Assembly: GCF_029227915.1 (NCBI RefSeq)
Contig: NC_079889.1
Span: 4,216,001-4,280,000, forward strand
Source: Hydractinia symbiolongicarpus
Taxonomy: Eukaryota; Cnidaria; Hydrozoa; Anthoathecata; Hydractiniidae
DNA: 64,000 nt
Reading direction: 5' to 3'
Shown here: positions 33,970 to 52,800 of the stretch, piece by piece
Numbering within the stretch: position 1 is the first letter of the stretch
How the letters are laid out: each line of letters begins with the position of its first letter
The notes under the pieces: generated by a model
Databases searched by the model: none
What the model was told of the DNA's origin: nothing
The model's input: the letters and a program-made list of their open reading frames with translations, nothing else
Program-made: the position numbers and the translations under genes

Positions 33970-36900
33970 TCACTCGGCATCGGGTTCTCCATCTTGTTGA
34001 TCAGCTGTCCACAACGTCAAATTGTCACGCAGCAGTTGCATTATCAAGGTACTGTCTTTGTATGAATCTTCAGGGAGGCTGTCCAATTGAGCAATAGCAT
34101 CATCAAATGCTTTCTTTGCAAGCTGGCATGCTTCGTTTGGCTGGCTACGAATTTCATAGTGAAACACTGAATAATTCAGAGCAAGACCAAGACGGATTGG
34201 ATTTGTAGATTTTAATTCTTTTTCACTGATATCAAATGCCTGCTTGTATGCACCATCAGCTTCATCTACAACCTTCTCTTTCTCATCCCTGTCTGCAACT
34301 TCAGCCAAATATCTACAAAACAAAAAAGAGGTTAGTTTTTCTTGTAACACAAAATATTTTCACAGACATATTTTATGTAAAATAAATCTTATTTCAAACA
34401 AAACTTCAAGAATTGGTAAGGAATTGGTAAGGAATATTTTTTTGCCGGGATTTGGTGGATTCCTGTTATAGAGATTTTTATTATTTCACTGAATTATAGA
34501 GGCCTACTACGGAAATATCTTCAGTTGAGTAGTGGTTCTAAAGCCTGTGGACAAGTACACAGGTTTTGCTCCCTACACCCTATATCATTGGCGACAAAGG
34601 TCAAAACATGGCCAGCACATTAAAAAAAATTAATAAATTTGACAACACAAAAAAACATGGAAAGATTATGTGGATTGGAGCAGTTCTGCAATGCCAACAA
34701 TATAGCAGACATAGGAAAGAAAATGCCTGAAGACCTACAAACTTTTCAAAGGTTTGGTAGCACTAAACAAAGCCAGCGATGTGCATCAGAATTCAACGCC
34801 CAACGGAAAGTATTTCGTCATATATAGCCAAACTCTGACAACTCATATTGTGACTTCAGTCAACACTTGAGGACATGATCAGAGACCGATTTATACGTGG
34901 CATACAAAACATTAAATTCACTTGAGATGAACTTTGACACAAGCAACAGAAATCGCCATTACCATGGAAGCCGTCCTAAAGCAGTCAATGGAAATTAACC
35001 TGGACATAAAAGTATCTGTTGTAAAACCAATCATGGCAAAGATAGTCATAGATGGAATCAAAAAGAGTATGGAAATCGACACAGATGCCTCGATGACAGT
35101 TATAGTCGAGACCATATTCAACTTAATATACATCTTTGCAACAAATGAAAATGAAACTAAAAACGTACAGTAGGTATTGTGTTAATCCTCTTGGTAAAGC
35201 GGTTTCTGACATTTTGTACAATTCTATGAAAGCCCTATGCCTTAAAAACGAAGGTTAAAAGCAAATGATCCCAAAAAACCATTCATTCTGTCCTGATGGC
35301 ATCGGTGCTGTGTTGTACCACCAAATGCAGGGAACAACCAATTGCCAACTCCTCAAAACTACGACATGAGCAGAATGGAAATAATCACAGATTGAGAAGA
35401 AAGGATTTTCGCTATAGGAAAGAATCACCAAAATGCAGAATACATAGGTTGTTGTGCAACTCAACCATGAAATAGACAAAATTTGATTTTATAATTTCTT
35501 CACTGGTCACTGCAAACAAGATGAGCAAAGCTTCTGCAAGTGATCTAAACTTCTGAAAGGTCAGAGTACACCCTACATGGTTCGCCTCAAAACTTAAACT
35601 GTACCGATGGAACGTGACTAACTGAATCATTTGGAATGTCTTCTGTGGGAAACAAGGAGTGGTCGAATCTTATCCTGGTGTATGTAGGATAAAAGCTTAT
35701 TTACTTAGTGGCAATGGATGTTTTATTAAAATAGCTAGGTGCTGTCCCCATAACAAAAGTTTTTGGTGCCCTTTTGTATGATTATTGCACCCATCAGTCA
35801 GAGGTTCTGGTTGTGAAAAGCCTAATGAAAAGCGAGTCATGACTTACTTAGCGATATGCCAGTAGTAACTGCAGGAAGGGAAAATTCTTTTTCAGGGTAG
35901 CCATCATGCGCAAGATTTTGTAAACTGTTTGAGAGATACAGTAAATTGATATTGTTGCCTTAGAGGGAAGGATATACCTGAATTTTCTCCTGATTATTTG
36001 AATGTCTCGATTACTATATATCTTGGATGTTGTAAAATTATATAGCTTCCAGACTATTGTAAACAAACTCATAACTAAAACGAGCCAAAGGCATTACAAA
36101 GACACAGAATAAAGATAAGGCCACAGGTATATAGGAGAAAACGCTAAAAACATATTTTTAGGAGGAAATGAAGTTCTCATAATCAAGCCTTTTTTTTAGA
36201 ATGTCAGAGGTGTTTATTTTGACTGGCAGTAATTACCTAAATAAATTCATCAGCCATGTAAAATAAACATATTTTCATATGCTTTTTGTACACATGCCTA
36301 CATAATCACATAACACGTAATACAATTATTTTAGAGATTTACCTGAAGTAATCTCCCTTCATTTTTAAATAAAACACTGCTGACTCAGCTTGTGCTGAAC
36401 CTTCCGAAGAACTATCAACAGCTGGCTGTACCAAATGGTCTTTAAGTAGTTTTAGGACCTCGTTGCACACTTCATGTAGTTCTTTTTCAATTTTTTTTCT
36501 GTATTCTACGGCTAATTCCTAGAAGAATATTTAAAAAAATAGACATCACATGATGGATTTCAGTCATTGGAGGTAAAGAGACCTTTTTTAAGGATCTGAA
36601 TTTGAATTTACAGGAATGGAGTTTTTAAAATATTTTCAGACATTTACATTCCTGCATATTTACCTGTTTATCTGTAGCTTTTTGTTCGATACTTGAAATG
36701 ACCCTCCATGACGATCTTTTAGCACCAACAATATTCTTATAAGCAACTGACAACAAATTTCTCTCTTCTGTATTTAAGGGATCACCACCCATTTTGGTAA
36801 CTTCGTTCATAGCCTTAGCCATATCATCATACCTAATATAAAAAAACAATTGCGAAGGACGGCATTAACCTTAAAAAAGTACAAGAAAACTGATTTTGAT

Positions 36901-37562
36901 AACTCCACAGACAGTTTAGTCAATTAGGCTAATATTTTTAAAGAAGCAATGAAGGCAGAAAGACAACTTTTGTTGAATTGAATTGCAACTAACATGATCA
37001 CCAACAATTATTGTTATTCTTTTTATCTGATGTTGAATCACACATTTTTTTGTCCTTCAGTAAACTAGTCTGTTTTAAAAAGGACTGCTTAAAATGTGAT
37101 GAAGAAAGGCACTGAATATTTGTAATTTTACGATTGGTAACTCCCAAATAGTTAAAATAAATGCTTACTGCATTAATCCAACAATGATATGAACCAATTT
37201 AGGACAAATTAATTTGGGTAGGAGGTTAACTTTAATTCCACAGCTTAGGAAAAAATCACCAAATCAATGGCAATCAACATATAGCTAGAGAGCTAGAGGT
37301 TATGACAAAATGACATAATTCAGCTTATAAAGGCAAAAACAATAAAAAGCTTCTATAAATATTTTCTGTAATTATATTGAATGACCATCCATATTGACTA
37401 CTTACCAAGACAGCTTGTCATTTTGTTATTTGACAGGTGAAAAATACACAACGAAAAAGAAATTCTCTATTTCGTAAATAACACAAAGGAAATTAACACA
37501 TTATACCTTTCAGCTTGCTCAGCAAGCTTAGCTTTTTGAATTAATGCTTCTTTGTCTGACAT
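33970..37562 (-). CDS. YWHA: 14-3-3 protein
   Basis: Four coding exons (minus strand): 37507-37562, 36664-36832, 36343-36518 and 33970-34312. All have GT-AG sites and compatible phases and sum to 744 nt, giving 247 residues. The protein is a complete 14-3-3 dimeric adaptor that binds phosphoserine/phosphothreonine partners in the cytosol. Signature 1 ([13 protein letters not shown]) is at 43-55 and signature 2 ([18 protein letters not shown]) at 218-235. The phosphopeptide pocket residues K51, R58, R134 and Y135 are all present. A small insertion ([13 protein letters not shown]) lengthens one loop. The tail is acidic (QDGEPDAE). It is closer to epsilon/zeta-like forms by eye, but the isoform cannot be fixed. 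The last intron (34313-36342) holds a retrotransposon gag relic. No 3' splice site lies close before this ATG, unlike its neighbours. Confidence 0.97.
34640..35173 (+). pseudogene. Degraded LTR-retrotransposon gag fragment
   Basis: Pieces in changing frames follow the retrotransposon gag pattern: an E/K..W..Y...EQFCNANNI start (about 34640-34700), a [13 protein letters not shown] segment (about 34873), and [13 protein letters not shown] (about 34930), typical of the 'RD+...GI....L....LT...A..IA..ME' line. Stops and frameshifts are frequent, and no protease, RT or LTRs are seen. It lies in the large 14-3-3 intron, antisense to that gene. Confidence 0.6.
35174..36342. other. Remainder of the 14-3-3 intron
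   Basis: No coding or repeat structure I can support. Confidence 0.4.
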
Positions 37563-38240
37563 TTTCGTATTTTTTTAGTATGTTTTTCTACGTCTTAAAC
37601 GACTTGCGACAGCGATGGATGCTTTCACCTTCCACACCTTCTCTTGAGAAAGGAAGCGCACAACTTTTCTTCGGCAAATTACGAACATGTATAGGTGCCC
37701 AATAAGAAATGCGTAGTAGCTTGGTTACTTTAACGCAAAAGCTGAATATTTCGTAATCGGCACCTAACGTGCCGAGTTATTGAACCTCGAAATAATATTG
37801 ATTTATTGATTTTACCTCGCACACGGCACGAAGAACTCACGGGGGTTGGTGGTGAGGAAAAAAGAAAAGTACAAGATGGAAAAAATTAGTTGTTTTTGCT
37901 AGCTCTCTGGCGTGGAGTTTTCACCACAGAATAAAAGGAAAAATACGTTTGTTCTCCCAACGAGATTTTTTATAAAAAATATCTTTTCACGGCTAATAGT
38001 CTAAGTATTATAACTCGCAAATAAATATTTTACAAAGCTGGCCTGCTAAAAATCGTTTGTATTCTTCTAACCACATTACATTCAAACTTTTCTCAACAGC
38101 CAAATTGAGTGCTTTACCTCAGTCATGAATCAGTTGTCGGTTAAGGATAAATTTGAAAAACATTGTTTCTAAAAATCATAGAATAAAATCCCATAAAATT
38201 TTTTTTTAACGATTTACCTGTTTTTCAGAAGAGATAAACG
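37563..38240. other. 14-3-3 upstream region
   Basis: Should contain the 5' UTR and promoter of the 14-3-3 gene (transcribed leftwards). No clear TATA or initiator can be named. Confidence 0.35.
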
Positions 38241-38500
38241 ATAGATAAATGTGCATATTTCGCATGGCTCCTCCCACAAATATCAAAGAATGTATACACC
38301 CTCATTATTTCCAGGAGGGGCTATGGCTTAGATGGGGAGTCCTAGAGTATGTATGCTCATTTTAAGCTACGCAGACCCAATCAGGCTCCGCGCTCTACCA
38401 GACAACTAAGTACAACATCCAAATTTCCCAAATTTTCTTCACATGGCTTGGGTTAATCTGTAAAGGTTTTCCTAGAACTGTGTAAAGTTTAACCATGTTC
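38241..38500 (-). repeat. tRNA-derived SINE, copy 2 (inverted, head missing)
   Basis: The reverse complement aligns with 3600-3886: shared blocks GATTAACCCAAGCCAT, TGGGTCTGCGTAGCT, ACTCTAGGACTCC and CTCCTGGAAATAAT, and the ATATGCACA end. The tRNA-like head is lost. Confidence 0.7.
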
Positions 38501-39950
38501 CCCAGAGCATCTTGCATCTTTTCTTTGTATCCGGAACGTAAGTATCGCCGTCATGATGTCAGAAAAGATGCCCCCGGGATGGGGTTGTGTAAAGTGCAGT
38601 TGACTCTGGTCTGGGATATTCGATCTTGATCATATTCTCTCTTTTTTATGTTATAAATTACTACTCGGTCACTCGCTGTTTCTTTTCTAAATTTATTCTA
38701 ATAATGAGGATAACCCATAAAGTAATTCCTGTCAGTATTAATATTGCACCGTTTCGTTTGATTGACAAAAGTATGTATTATCGACCTCGTTACCAATGCG
38801 TCTATATCTTCCTCACTCGACATTAAAAACCCCTTGAAACAAGGTTGTGTTTTAATCAAAGGATCGAGGTTGGTGTTTTCAAATATGCTGATTGGAGAAA
38901 TAAAACCTGGTTGCGTTTGGCAATGTTGTGTTGTAGCCAATAGAAATCGTCATCTTGAATAAATAAAGAGGGAATCATGAATACAAAACAAACCTTGTTC
39001 CCAGGGAATGTTGGGACGCCGCAATGTCATGTGTGCCGCTGTTTGTCTTACCTAATGAAATGAACTTTTCTTTACTTTTGCTTTATCATATTTAGAGATA
39101 AAGGGCTGTGGGAACTAAGTTGTCTGATTATTGTTTCCATTGGTACTTACTCCATTACAGACCACGCTTTTTGGATCTTTTAATTTATGTTGTAAACTGC
39201 CATCCCGGGCGCGTATACACGATAAGGCCAGTGAGGAAGCTAAAGATACTCGGTAAATAAGTCCAATGACATATTTAATAATACTCCACAAAAAAGGCCA
39301 GGGCGATGCTTAAAAATAATTAGTAAATAAGGCTTTTGACGACGTAAAAAATGCTGGGTAAATTTTCACATGTACCGTCTTAAAAAACTGGCATGCTAAA
39401 CAGAAAAATATGCGCTGACGCCTAGGAAAAAATAATAATAAAACAGAATAAAAAATAATACGAATGTACAAGCAATATGTTTATAGAATATAATTTACAT
39501 GGTTCGAAAAGCTTGAGGTAAAAGGTGTATGTCACAAAACCAGCGGCAGCTAGATCGTCATCCTATGAATAAAAAGAAAAAAAATTGATCGCTGATAAAA
39601 AATATATCTCATTGTCTGCCTGAAAGTGCGATTTTAGAGATTGACAATAATAAAAGGGGCTACAAAACGATTCAATAAGTTCATTCCCCGCAATTTCCGA
39701 AAAATGGCGTGTAATTGAAGGACCACTAAAAAAATCAAGGTGCAAGAAATTATACCACATAGACGTCTAGACCGATTGATTCGACCGCATTTGTTTGAGT
39801 AAAAACCCGCCTTTAGACGACAAGACGAGAAGGACGAGAAAAATCACGTGGTGAATAAGGGGAAGGGAAAGTTTTTTATATATATAAAAAATAGACTACA
39901 AAAGCATAAAAATATAATATACAATAAGTTCAAAAAGTTCTCACCCTTCC
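38501..39950. other. Intergenic between ILF2 and 14-3-3
   Basis: Contains an inverted pair CATCTTTTCT / AGAAAAGATG (38517-38572) next to GGGATGGGGTTG, and a fragment ending GGATCGAGGTTGG at about 38872, both with the dispersed 'cctcgtccc' end motif. No gene. Confidence 0.4.
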
Positions 39951-45280
<5,330 letters not shown>

Positions 45281-45307
45281 TTTTTGTAAAATTTTTTATA
45301 TATAACT

Positions 45308-46579
45308 AAACATAAAGAGAAAATATGCAACGCTAATTTGTATATACTTTAAGAATTTTATTACTGAATAACATAACTGCAAACAATCAATTTTCAGAAT
45401 ATCAAAAAGATTTTATTGCCTCAAGACAAAAAAAAACAGACAGAAAAAAACCCCTTTAAACTGGATTATTTAATAAATTATAACCTAGCAGTACATATAG
45501 AATGAAATTTTACAACTATTCATCTGTACCCACAGTCTAATTTTCCAGGTGGGAAAACAAAACGTAAGAAAACAGAATTTACTACATTGACCATAATATA
45601 ATATGTCCAAAAAATATTTGTACCAAGCTGTGGGTAGTGCAGCACACTTTAAAATGGCTTTAACTTAAAAAAAATTGATTTTAAAATTCAATCATTTCTG
45701 TGTGAATTACCTCTGACCACCAGGGTTAAGAGGACTAAAAAAGCAACAGGAAGCATTCACGTATGTTATTGACAAACTATAAACAAATTCTATTATCTTT
45801 TAGAGCTTCAAATTATACTATTAAGGACCAGTTTAGAATACCTATTAAGCCTAACAAAAAGTGACCAGATAAAGCAAGGTGGCTGAGAAAGGTAAGAATA
45901 AACACTGACCGTATACATGAGTGGATCCATAGTTTTTAGCATGTCAATTTCAGTGGATGCCAGTGAAAATAATCAACTTACTAGTTTTTGTTACTTTCTG
46001 TACTTTACTTTAAATAAATATCTATCATCGTTATTACTATTATCATTACAGTTGATTCTCAGTTCGGGGTAATTTGTTGCGCTGAAAATAAAATACCCGA
46101 TTGGCTCATTATTCATTATTTTCTAAAACATTTCATATATCTTGAAGTAGAATTTCTAGTTTTCTTACAACTTAAATGTAAAAAGGGTTCTAAGCAAAGC
46201 ATTTAGACATCAATTTTGTATGAAATGAAGAACCAAAGTGTTTCATTTTTTTCTATCAAATGGTTTTATTTTAGCTAAAATGAAAAAGGTTTGATTTGAA
46301 GGAATACAGTAGCTACAGTCTGAATGTAATCTACTGCGTAAACGCTAATATCACACCATTGCTCCACGCTGTGATATTAACGTGTACGAACAGCAATCGT
46401 CTATCTTTTGTTATAATTTAATCCCTTAAGAGCTTTATAAGTTTATATTTGCGTGTCTCTAAGCAATGCTTTCACAAAGAAATATTGGAGCAATTATGTT
46501 TTTTTGTAGTAAAATAGTTCATAGTTTAACAAACAAAATCGTAGTTTAACAAAAAAAAAATCAGAGTTTAACAAAACAA
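45308..46579. other. Upstream of ILF2, no supported gene
   Basis: AT-rich spacer. A 24-nt stretch flanked by AG and GT at 45711-45734 would be a possible 5' noncoding exon but lacks other support. Confidence 0.35.
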
Positions 46580-46940
46580 AAGTTTAATTTTTGATGTGAT
46601 TTATAAGAAAAATAACATTAGTTGAATTAGCAGTAGTTGAAAAGTTGAAGTATGGTAATGACAAATAATTAATTTATACAGTACAGTCCGAATGTAACCT
46701 TTCGTGTATGTGCAACTCGCATAAATAATTACTTTCATAATACCGTAAGTGGATTAATTTTCAAGATTTTCGGCCATATTCGCGAAAATTTGACCTTGCG
46801 AAAATTATTCCTTGGGGAAATTTTGTCCACTTAAAGTATACTATTTTCTTTTAGAGAAAATAATTACACCGTGAGAAATTGAACTACTGCTAATTCAACT
46901 AATGTTATTTTTCTTATAAATCACATCAAAAATTAAACTT
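46580..46940. mobile_element. 361-bp fold-back element with 62-bp arms
   Basis: The left arm (46580-46641, AAGTTTAATTTTTGATGTGA...) and right arm (46879-46940) are almost perfect inverted copies. The inner 237 bp have no coding frame. Short CAGT(C/A)CGAATGTAA pieces inside recur near 46308 (CAGTCTGAATGTAA), so the flanks belong to related repeats. Confidence 0.75.
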
Positions 46941-47598
46941 ATTGTATAATAACAATAACCTGCGTGTGACAATGTTAAGAATACTTTGGCACGAGGTCTA
47001 TAGAATTTGTAAACAAAAGCAATTAAAAATATAAAAATAAACTTTACTGTACTATCTTAATTTCTATCTTGAAGGAAGATTTAAAATATCTTTTTCAGAA
47101 CACGATTTCAATACATCGTTCACTACATACATTGCTTTAAATTTTTTGTAAAACTTGCATCAGTAATCGTGACGCTGATCTGAAAAGACTCAAGGAAAAA
47201 ACAAGATACACATTATGTAGTAACTCCCTCCTTTGTTAAGAATATAATAATAAATCATATAATTATATAATGGTGAAATGCGTTTGCTAGCTAAAATGTA
47301 ATCCTGCTGAGTATCGCTTAAATAGTCTGCTTTATAGGAAAAATAATATAAAAAATACATCGCAGAATATGTTTGTCGTAACACCCTCCTCTGTTCCGTT
47401 ATGATATAACATAATTTTTGCCTATACATCTTCCTCAAAAAATTTGACTGCACAAAAAAAATTCAAACAACAATAAATTTTTTTATTTAAATAATATTTC
47501 AGTTCTTTTTATAAGGCGACTACAACTTAATTAGTTGTTCTACAGGCAAATTCGATAGTAGCTTACGGTCGGTCAGCGAAATAAAAACCTAATTGCGT
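46941..47598. other. Intergenic, no supported gene
   Basis: AT-rich; a 87-codon Tyr-rich open frame at 47190-47453 is treated as chance. Confidence 0.35.
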
Positions 47599-47740
47599 CT
47601 GCGTAGCGTAAAATGAGCATTAAATACTCTAGGACTCCTAATCTAAGCCATGGTCTCTCCTGGAAATAATAGACAGGGTATATCTCTCAATATTTGTGAG
47701 GCTAGCTAGCCATGTAAAATATGCACATCTATATAAAGCT
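47599..47740 (+). repeat. tRNA-derived SINE, copy 3 (3' part)
   Basis: Starts GTCTGCGTAGCGTAAAATGA and follows copy 1 to ATATGCACATCTAT, including ATTAAATACTCTAGGACTCC and AATAGACAGGGTATATC. 5'-truncated. Confidence 0.75.
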
Positions 47741-49867
47741 ATTCTAACGTCTAAACAACCTTATGCAAGGCAATATAAGTATGGAATGCACCCCTAACCA
47801 CATTGATTATCAAACCACATTTTTTCATAAAAGCTTCTAAAAGGCGATATAAATGATGAAACTACTAGCTAAATAGTCAGTTGCATAACCAACACAACTG
47901 CACCATTAAAAAACAATGCGGAAAAATTCCATCATTCTGTAAGTGAGATAAACAGAATATGATAGAAAAATGCTGTAGCTATATATAATACAAGTATATA
48001 TGTAAAAACATATACGAACGCCTTGAAAGTTATGGGAACAATGTTGAGTTGAGTATGGAACAAAAAGCAACCTCTGTGTTCTTTCTATGCTATTCTCACG
48101 CTTTCAAGGTACCATTTTTATCTATAGTGCGCCAAAGATTACAAAACGTAGTTTTCTGGTGGAATTTCCGCGCGCGTCAGCAAAAAAAAAACAGTGCCGG
48201 AAAAATGTAATAATTCAAAAGTTTTTTTATGGAACAAAAGGCGTGAATTGATGAAACAAACTACCTTTTAAGTAATTTCTTCTATAAAATATATTCATTT
48301 TATCTCATTAACAACAATTTCTTCTATGTTTTATTGCAGCCTATACGATGTTATTTGCAAACATTCGAAAAAACTCGAACCGTATAAACATTTCGAATTA
48401 ACTGCTTTATTTAAATTCGTGCAATAATAATTTTCGCGCATTTATGTACTGCAAAAACATTAAACTAAAAAAAATTAACTTTCTTTATTAAGCCATTTGA
48501 ACCAATCTCGTTCCCGGCGCTCTTTGTCTTTTTTTATGACGAGGCGGAAAGACAAAAATAGAAAAAAAAATCCCTGGGAAGAAAGACAGGCTGGCATGAA
48601 TACACACGCTTTCTTCATAACAATGTCCAAACTTCCGGTGAGGCTGGTATTCTACACTTTTTTAACTGCTATTGTTATTTGTGTGCTATTAAAAAGTTGT
48701 GATCTTTTTAAATAGATGGCGTTGAAGTTTATTTTTAAAAAATGCAGTCACTAAAAAGGGGTAAAATGTCAGAAATCGGAAATAATTTTTTTTTAATTCT
48801 AAACATTATTTTGTTCTCAACTCAATAAAGCATTCAGAATGAGAAAGTTTTCCTAAGAGGCCACTCAATTTTCTATGACGAGACAAGGGATGACGAAATG
48901 ACCACGTTAACAATTTAAAAGTCTCTTTTTAAATTTAGAAATTGAGTCACTAAAGGATAGCAATTTTTAACACGTGACAAAAAAATGTATAACGCGGTGC
49001 TTAATCGCCACAATTCCGGTAAGAGTAGGGTTAAGAAGCTGGTGTTGGACGGACGCTTAGAAAGTACCCTTGGATTAGCGCTTATCGATCTGCAACTCCA
49101 AATATTTCAGACCTCGTGCGCTTCGTCGAGAAAAAATGGGCAAAAAAATACACTTAAAACTCCAGTATTATTATGTAGCATAATCATCAACGATATACAA
49201 ATTAAAAAATAGACTATTTAAATTTTAGTGATTTAGAAAGAAGTAATAACAAAGCTATTTTATTCCCCAGGGTATCTTGATCCTTCTTGCGCCGTATACT
49301 AAAGGCAGAGTTCCCTGGAAACGGGGTTTTATTAGGCCCAACGACAGTTTTTAAAAGGTGTATAACAATGATGGATTTTTTGGTTCAATTATATTGGACA
49401 AAACGCTCCCTCAAAATCCGATTTTTAGCTTGTTATAACGACATTGAGGCTTTTGTTTAAACACGTCTGTGCTGTGCGTCAAAATGGTAGCAGAGTATCT
49501 GTAGCACCATTGTGCTTTCCGCTAAGCGATAATAAAATATTGTTTACTATTTTTCGATAAACGCAGTCGGTGATGTACCTACATGTTTTCCTGATTATCA
49601 GGTCTAATAAATATTGATTCAAAGATATTCTGTATACAATTCACAAATGTCTCGATTAACCCGTAGGCTGTGTTTTTATTGAAACTCCACACGTTATATG
49701 CAAGGTTCACCTGCACTACCATCTCAATCTCGTACGACTCACAATTTTGAAAATTTGACGGAACTTACTGTGCTAAAAAAATTTACCACTGATATTATTA
49801 ATATAAAGAAGTATTAATCCAGAGAAGGCAGAAGTTTTACTAATATCCTTGTTTAACAATAAATATA
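47741..49867. other. Intergenic between ABCB8 and ILF2
   Basis: Another AATCTCGTTCCCGGCGCTCTTTG motif occurs at about 48505. The ORF starting there (48497-48715) and the one at 48985-49212 show no domain. No gene is supported. Confidence 0.35.
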
Positions 49868-52800
49868 CTATAGATCAGATGTTTGTCGGCGTATCAATTC
49901 AGCATATAAACCATTCTTCGCGAGAAGTTGTTGATGCGTGCCAATCTGCAAAATAAATGCTTTTTGAGGTTATCAAGACAACGATTTATGTTTTCTTTAA
50001 AACATTCTAAAAGCGCGTTTTCTTCTTCAGATATAAAGACAGAAAAAAAATAAATAAAAACCCTGCGGTACCTCTTGAATTCTTCCATGCGACATAGTGG
50101 CAATTAAATCTAAATAAAAGGAGTGATCTTGTTAAATGGCTTCTGGGCGAAAAAGAATAAAGTTCATTGCAGACTTCTTGTCTGAGTCGACAGAATACTT
50201 TAAAGAACATCTGACATTATTTTAAAAAATGATTGAATAATAAAAATGTTTGAAAATTTAGGACAGAGATTTCACAATTCAGTAAAATTGCTTCTAAAGC
50301 AATTCTTTGTTCCACTTTACGTGCCTGTATTTTTAGGGAGTAAATTTGGCCTTTTTGAGAAGATAAACCCATAAATTTTTCTTAGGAGACTTTCAGAAGG
50401 TTTTATTAAGAAGAAACAAATTATCATCACAATATGGAATTATTAAAGTTGAATTTTTTTAAAACTCATTTAAGAACCTAAAAGGCATGAGCTTGCTTGG
50501 TTTCACGGCCTAGATTTTACTGATAGGTGGCAGATAAATGATTGGGTACATACTTACCAGCATTTTGTATGGTGCTTAATCGATGGGCAATTACAATCAC
50601 CGTACGACCTAAAACAAATACTGTGTAATTACTAAATCAAACAAATCTGTTGCGACAAAACGAGTTCTTAGATAATATCACAGGCTCAATAACCCCCTGT
50701 TCCCATAAACATTATTCTTATAAAAATATAACAAACACCCTGACTCAAATAATCTTTCATTTAAGCGACCAAAGGCTGTTTTTTTTCAAACAATCGAGAT
50801 TATGTTATCATGTCAGCGAAGAAGAACATTATGCAAATAAAGAAGAACAATTTATAAGATGTGTTCGCTCTTTAAGGAGATACACAGTAATGATATTTTC
50901 AAAATTTCTCTAACCAATCTGGACTGCACTGTGTATTATTTTGCAGAATAAACATTTCTCAAGTGAGAAACAAAAAAACTATATCTCTTTGTCCAACCGA
51001 CATTGCCTTCCAAATTTGCCTCACACGGCATGGGTCGACCTGTAGCTGTGGTAAAGGCACTTACTAAACATGCACGCGTTGTGGATCCAACCACGGAGCT
51101 TGTGATTATGAAGCGTACTCCATAACTACTAAGCCACGCGCTAATTTATGCCAAGGATACACGAAATGTTAAGGCCTAAAATATGTACGATTGGCGAAAA
51201 TCTAATGAGTGAACTAGGTGCGGCGGGCGAAACCGTAGACTTCTCATTCTTTCAAAGAACTCTTTGATAGGTTAGATTATCTAGATTTAAGCATCAGTTG
51301 CTGAACGTTTTAACTTTTCAGCCTAAAGAGTTGCTTGAGGGACACAGTTTTTTGTACAATCTCAGCCCCAGCGCTTAGTATCTTAATTGCTCATAAAAGC
51401 AACAACGTGTATATGACTACAGACATAAAGATGTCATCTACTAACCAACGATGAGCTTGTCAAGTGCTTCTTGCACAATTCGTTCAGATTCTGCATCAAG
51501 AGCACTATACGAGAGAAAAAAAGTCAGTTAATACTGCAAACGTCAACAAACGTCATGTGACATGACTATAAGTGCGAAGAAGTAAAAACGACAACAAAGC
51601 AATACGAAAATAAAAATTGGCAACCACAGCTGCGTAACGCTCGCAAAAGGGATGCTAAACGGCATCCTTGCGATTAACTTGATAATAATGCAAGTTAAGT
51701 GGCCTTAACTTGCATTATTATCGTCGTCTATAATCGCATAGACGAGAAAAATGTTATACATTTCAGGAGAACATTCACGTTACCTAGTAGCTTCGTCTAG
51801 GATTAATATCTTCGGATTTTTCAGCAGTGCTCTAGCAATGGCGATTCTAAAAAAAAATGTTGTAGCTTGAGAAAAAATAACTTTCTAAAACTATTGTTGA
51901 TGTAAAACTGGAAGTGACTTTACATGCTGTGGAGAGTCCACAGGTAAAAGGCATCTTAGTAGACACTGCAAGCATTGCACTATAAAAACAAACCTTTGCT
52001 TTTGTCCTCCAGAAACGGTGGCGCCACGTTCACCTATCACGGTATCGTAACCCTATGAATATATCAAAGCATATGTTTAAATATACATAAATAAATAAGG
52101 GTAAAAACGAAAACATTATACAAAAACATATATTAAAACACATGAGCGAAAGCATATATCAAAACAAAGAAGTAAAAACATATATCAAAACACATAAACG
52201 AAAGCATATATCAAAACAAAGAAGTAAAAACATATATCAAAACACATAAACGAAAGCATATATCAAAACAAAGAAGTAAAAACATATATCAAAACACATA
52301 AACGAAAGCATATATCAAAACATATAAGTGAAAGCATATATCAAAACATATAGTGAAAGCTTATATTAAAACACATGAGCGAAAGCATATATCAAAACAC
52401 ATGAGCAAAGGCATACATCAAAACATTACTTGTGGAAATTGTCTAATAAATCTGCCTGCGTTAGCCTGTTTCGCTGCTTCGTAAACCTAAAAAATACGTG
52501 TGTTCATCAAAAACAAACCTGGTTATTTCGTTAACGTGCAGGAAAGTTAGTGCAAACTCACCAAAGCAAAAAAATATTACACATACTGCATAACACCCTA
52601 AAATTCCCTAACATTTTTTTGGTTAAGTTGCAGAATGCCCTCACGTTTTTAGTCTTTCACCTGGGTTGTACACATGAGCCACTTACCTGTTGATCAGTTG
52701 CATCAGTGGAACCATATCTTATATTCTCCATAACAGTGGCAGCAAACAGTGTAGGTTCCTTACAAATAAACAAAAGAAAAACGCAGTATATAACCTCGCT

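Noticed and set aside
35255-35630. Minus-strand ORFs of 72-74 codons in the 14-3-3 intron
   Set aside because: No domain, no matching splice phase with the 14-3-3 exons on either side, which already join correctly.
45711-45734. 24-nt microexon upstream of ILF2
   Set aside because: It lies 5' of the ILF2 start codon, so it cannot be coding there; splice-like ends alone are weak evidence for a noncoding exon.
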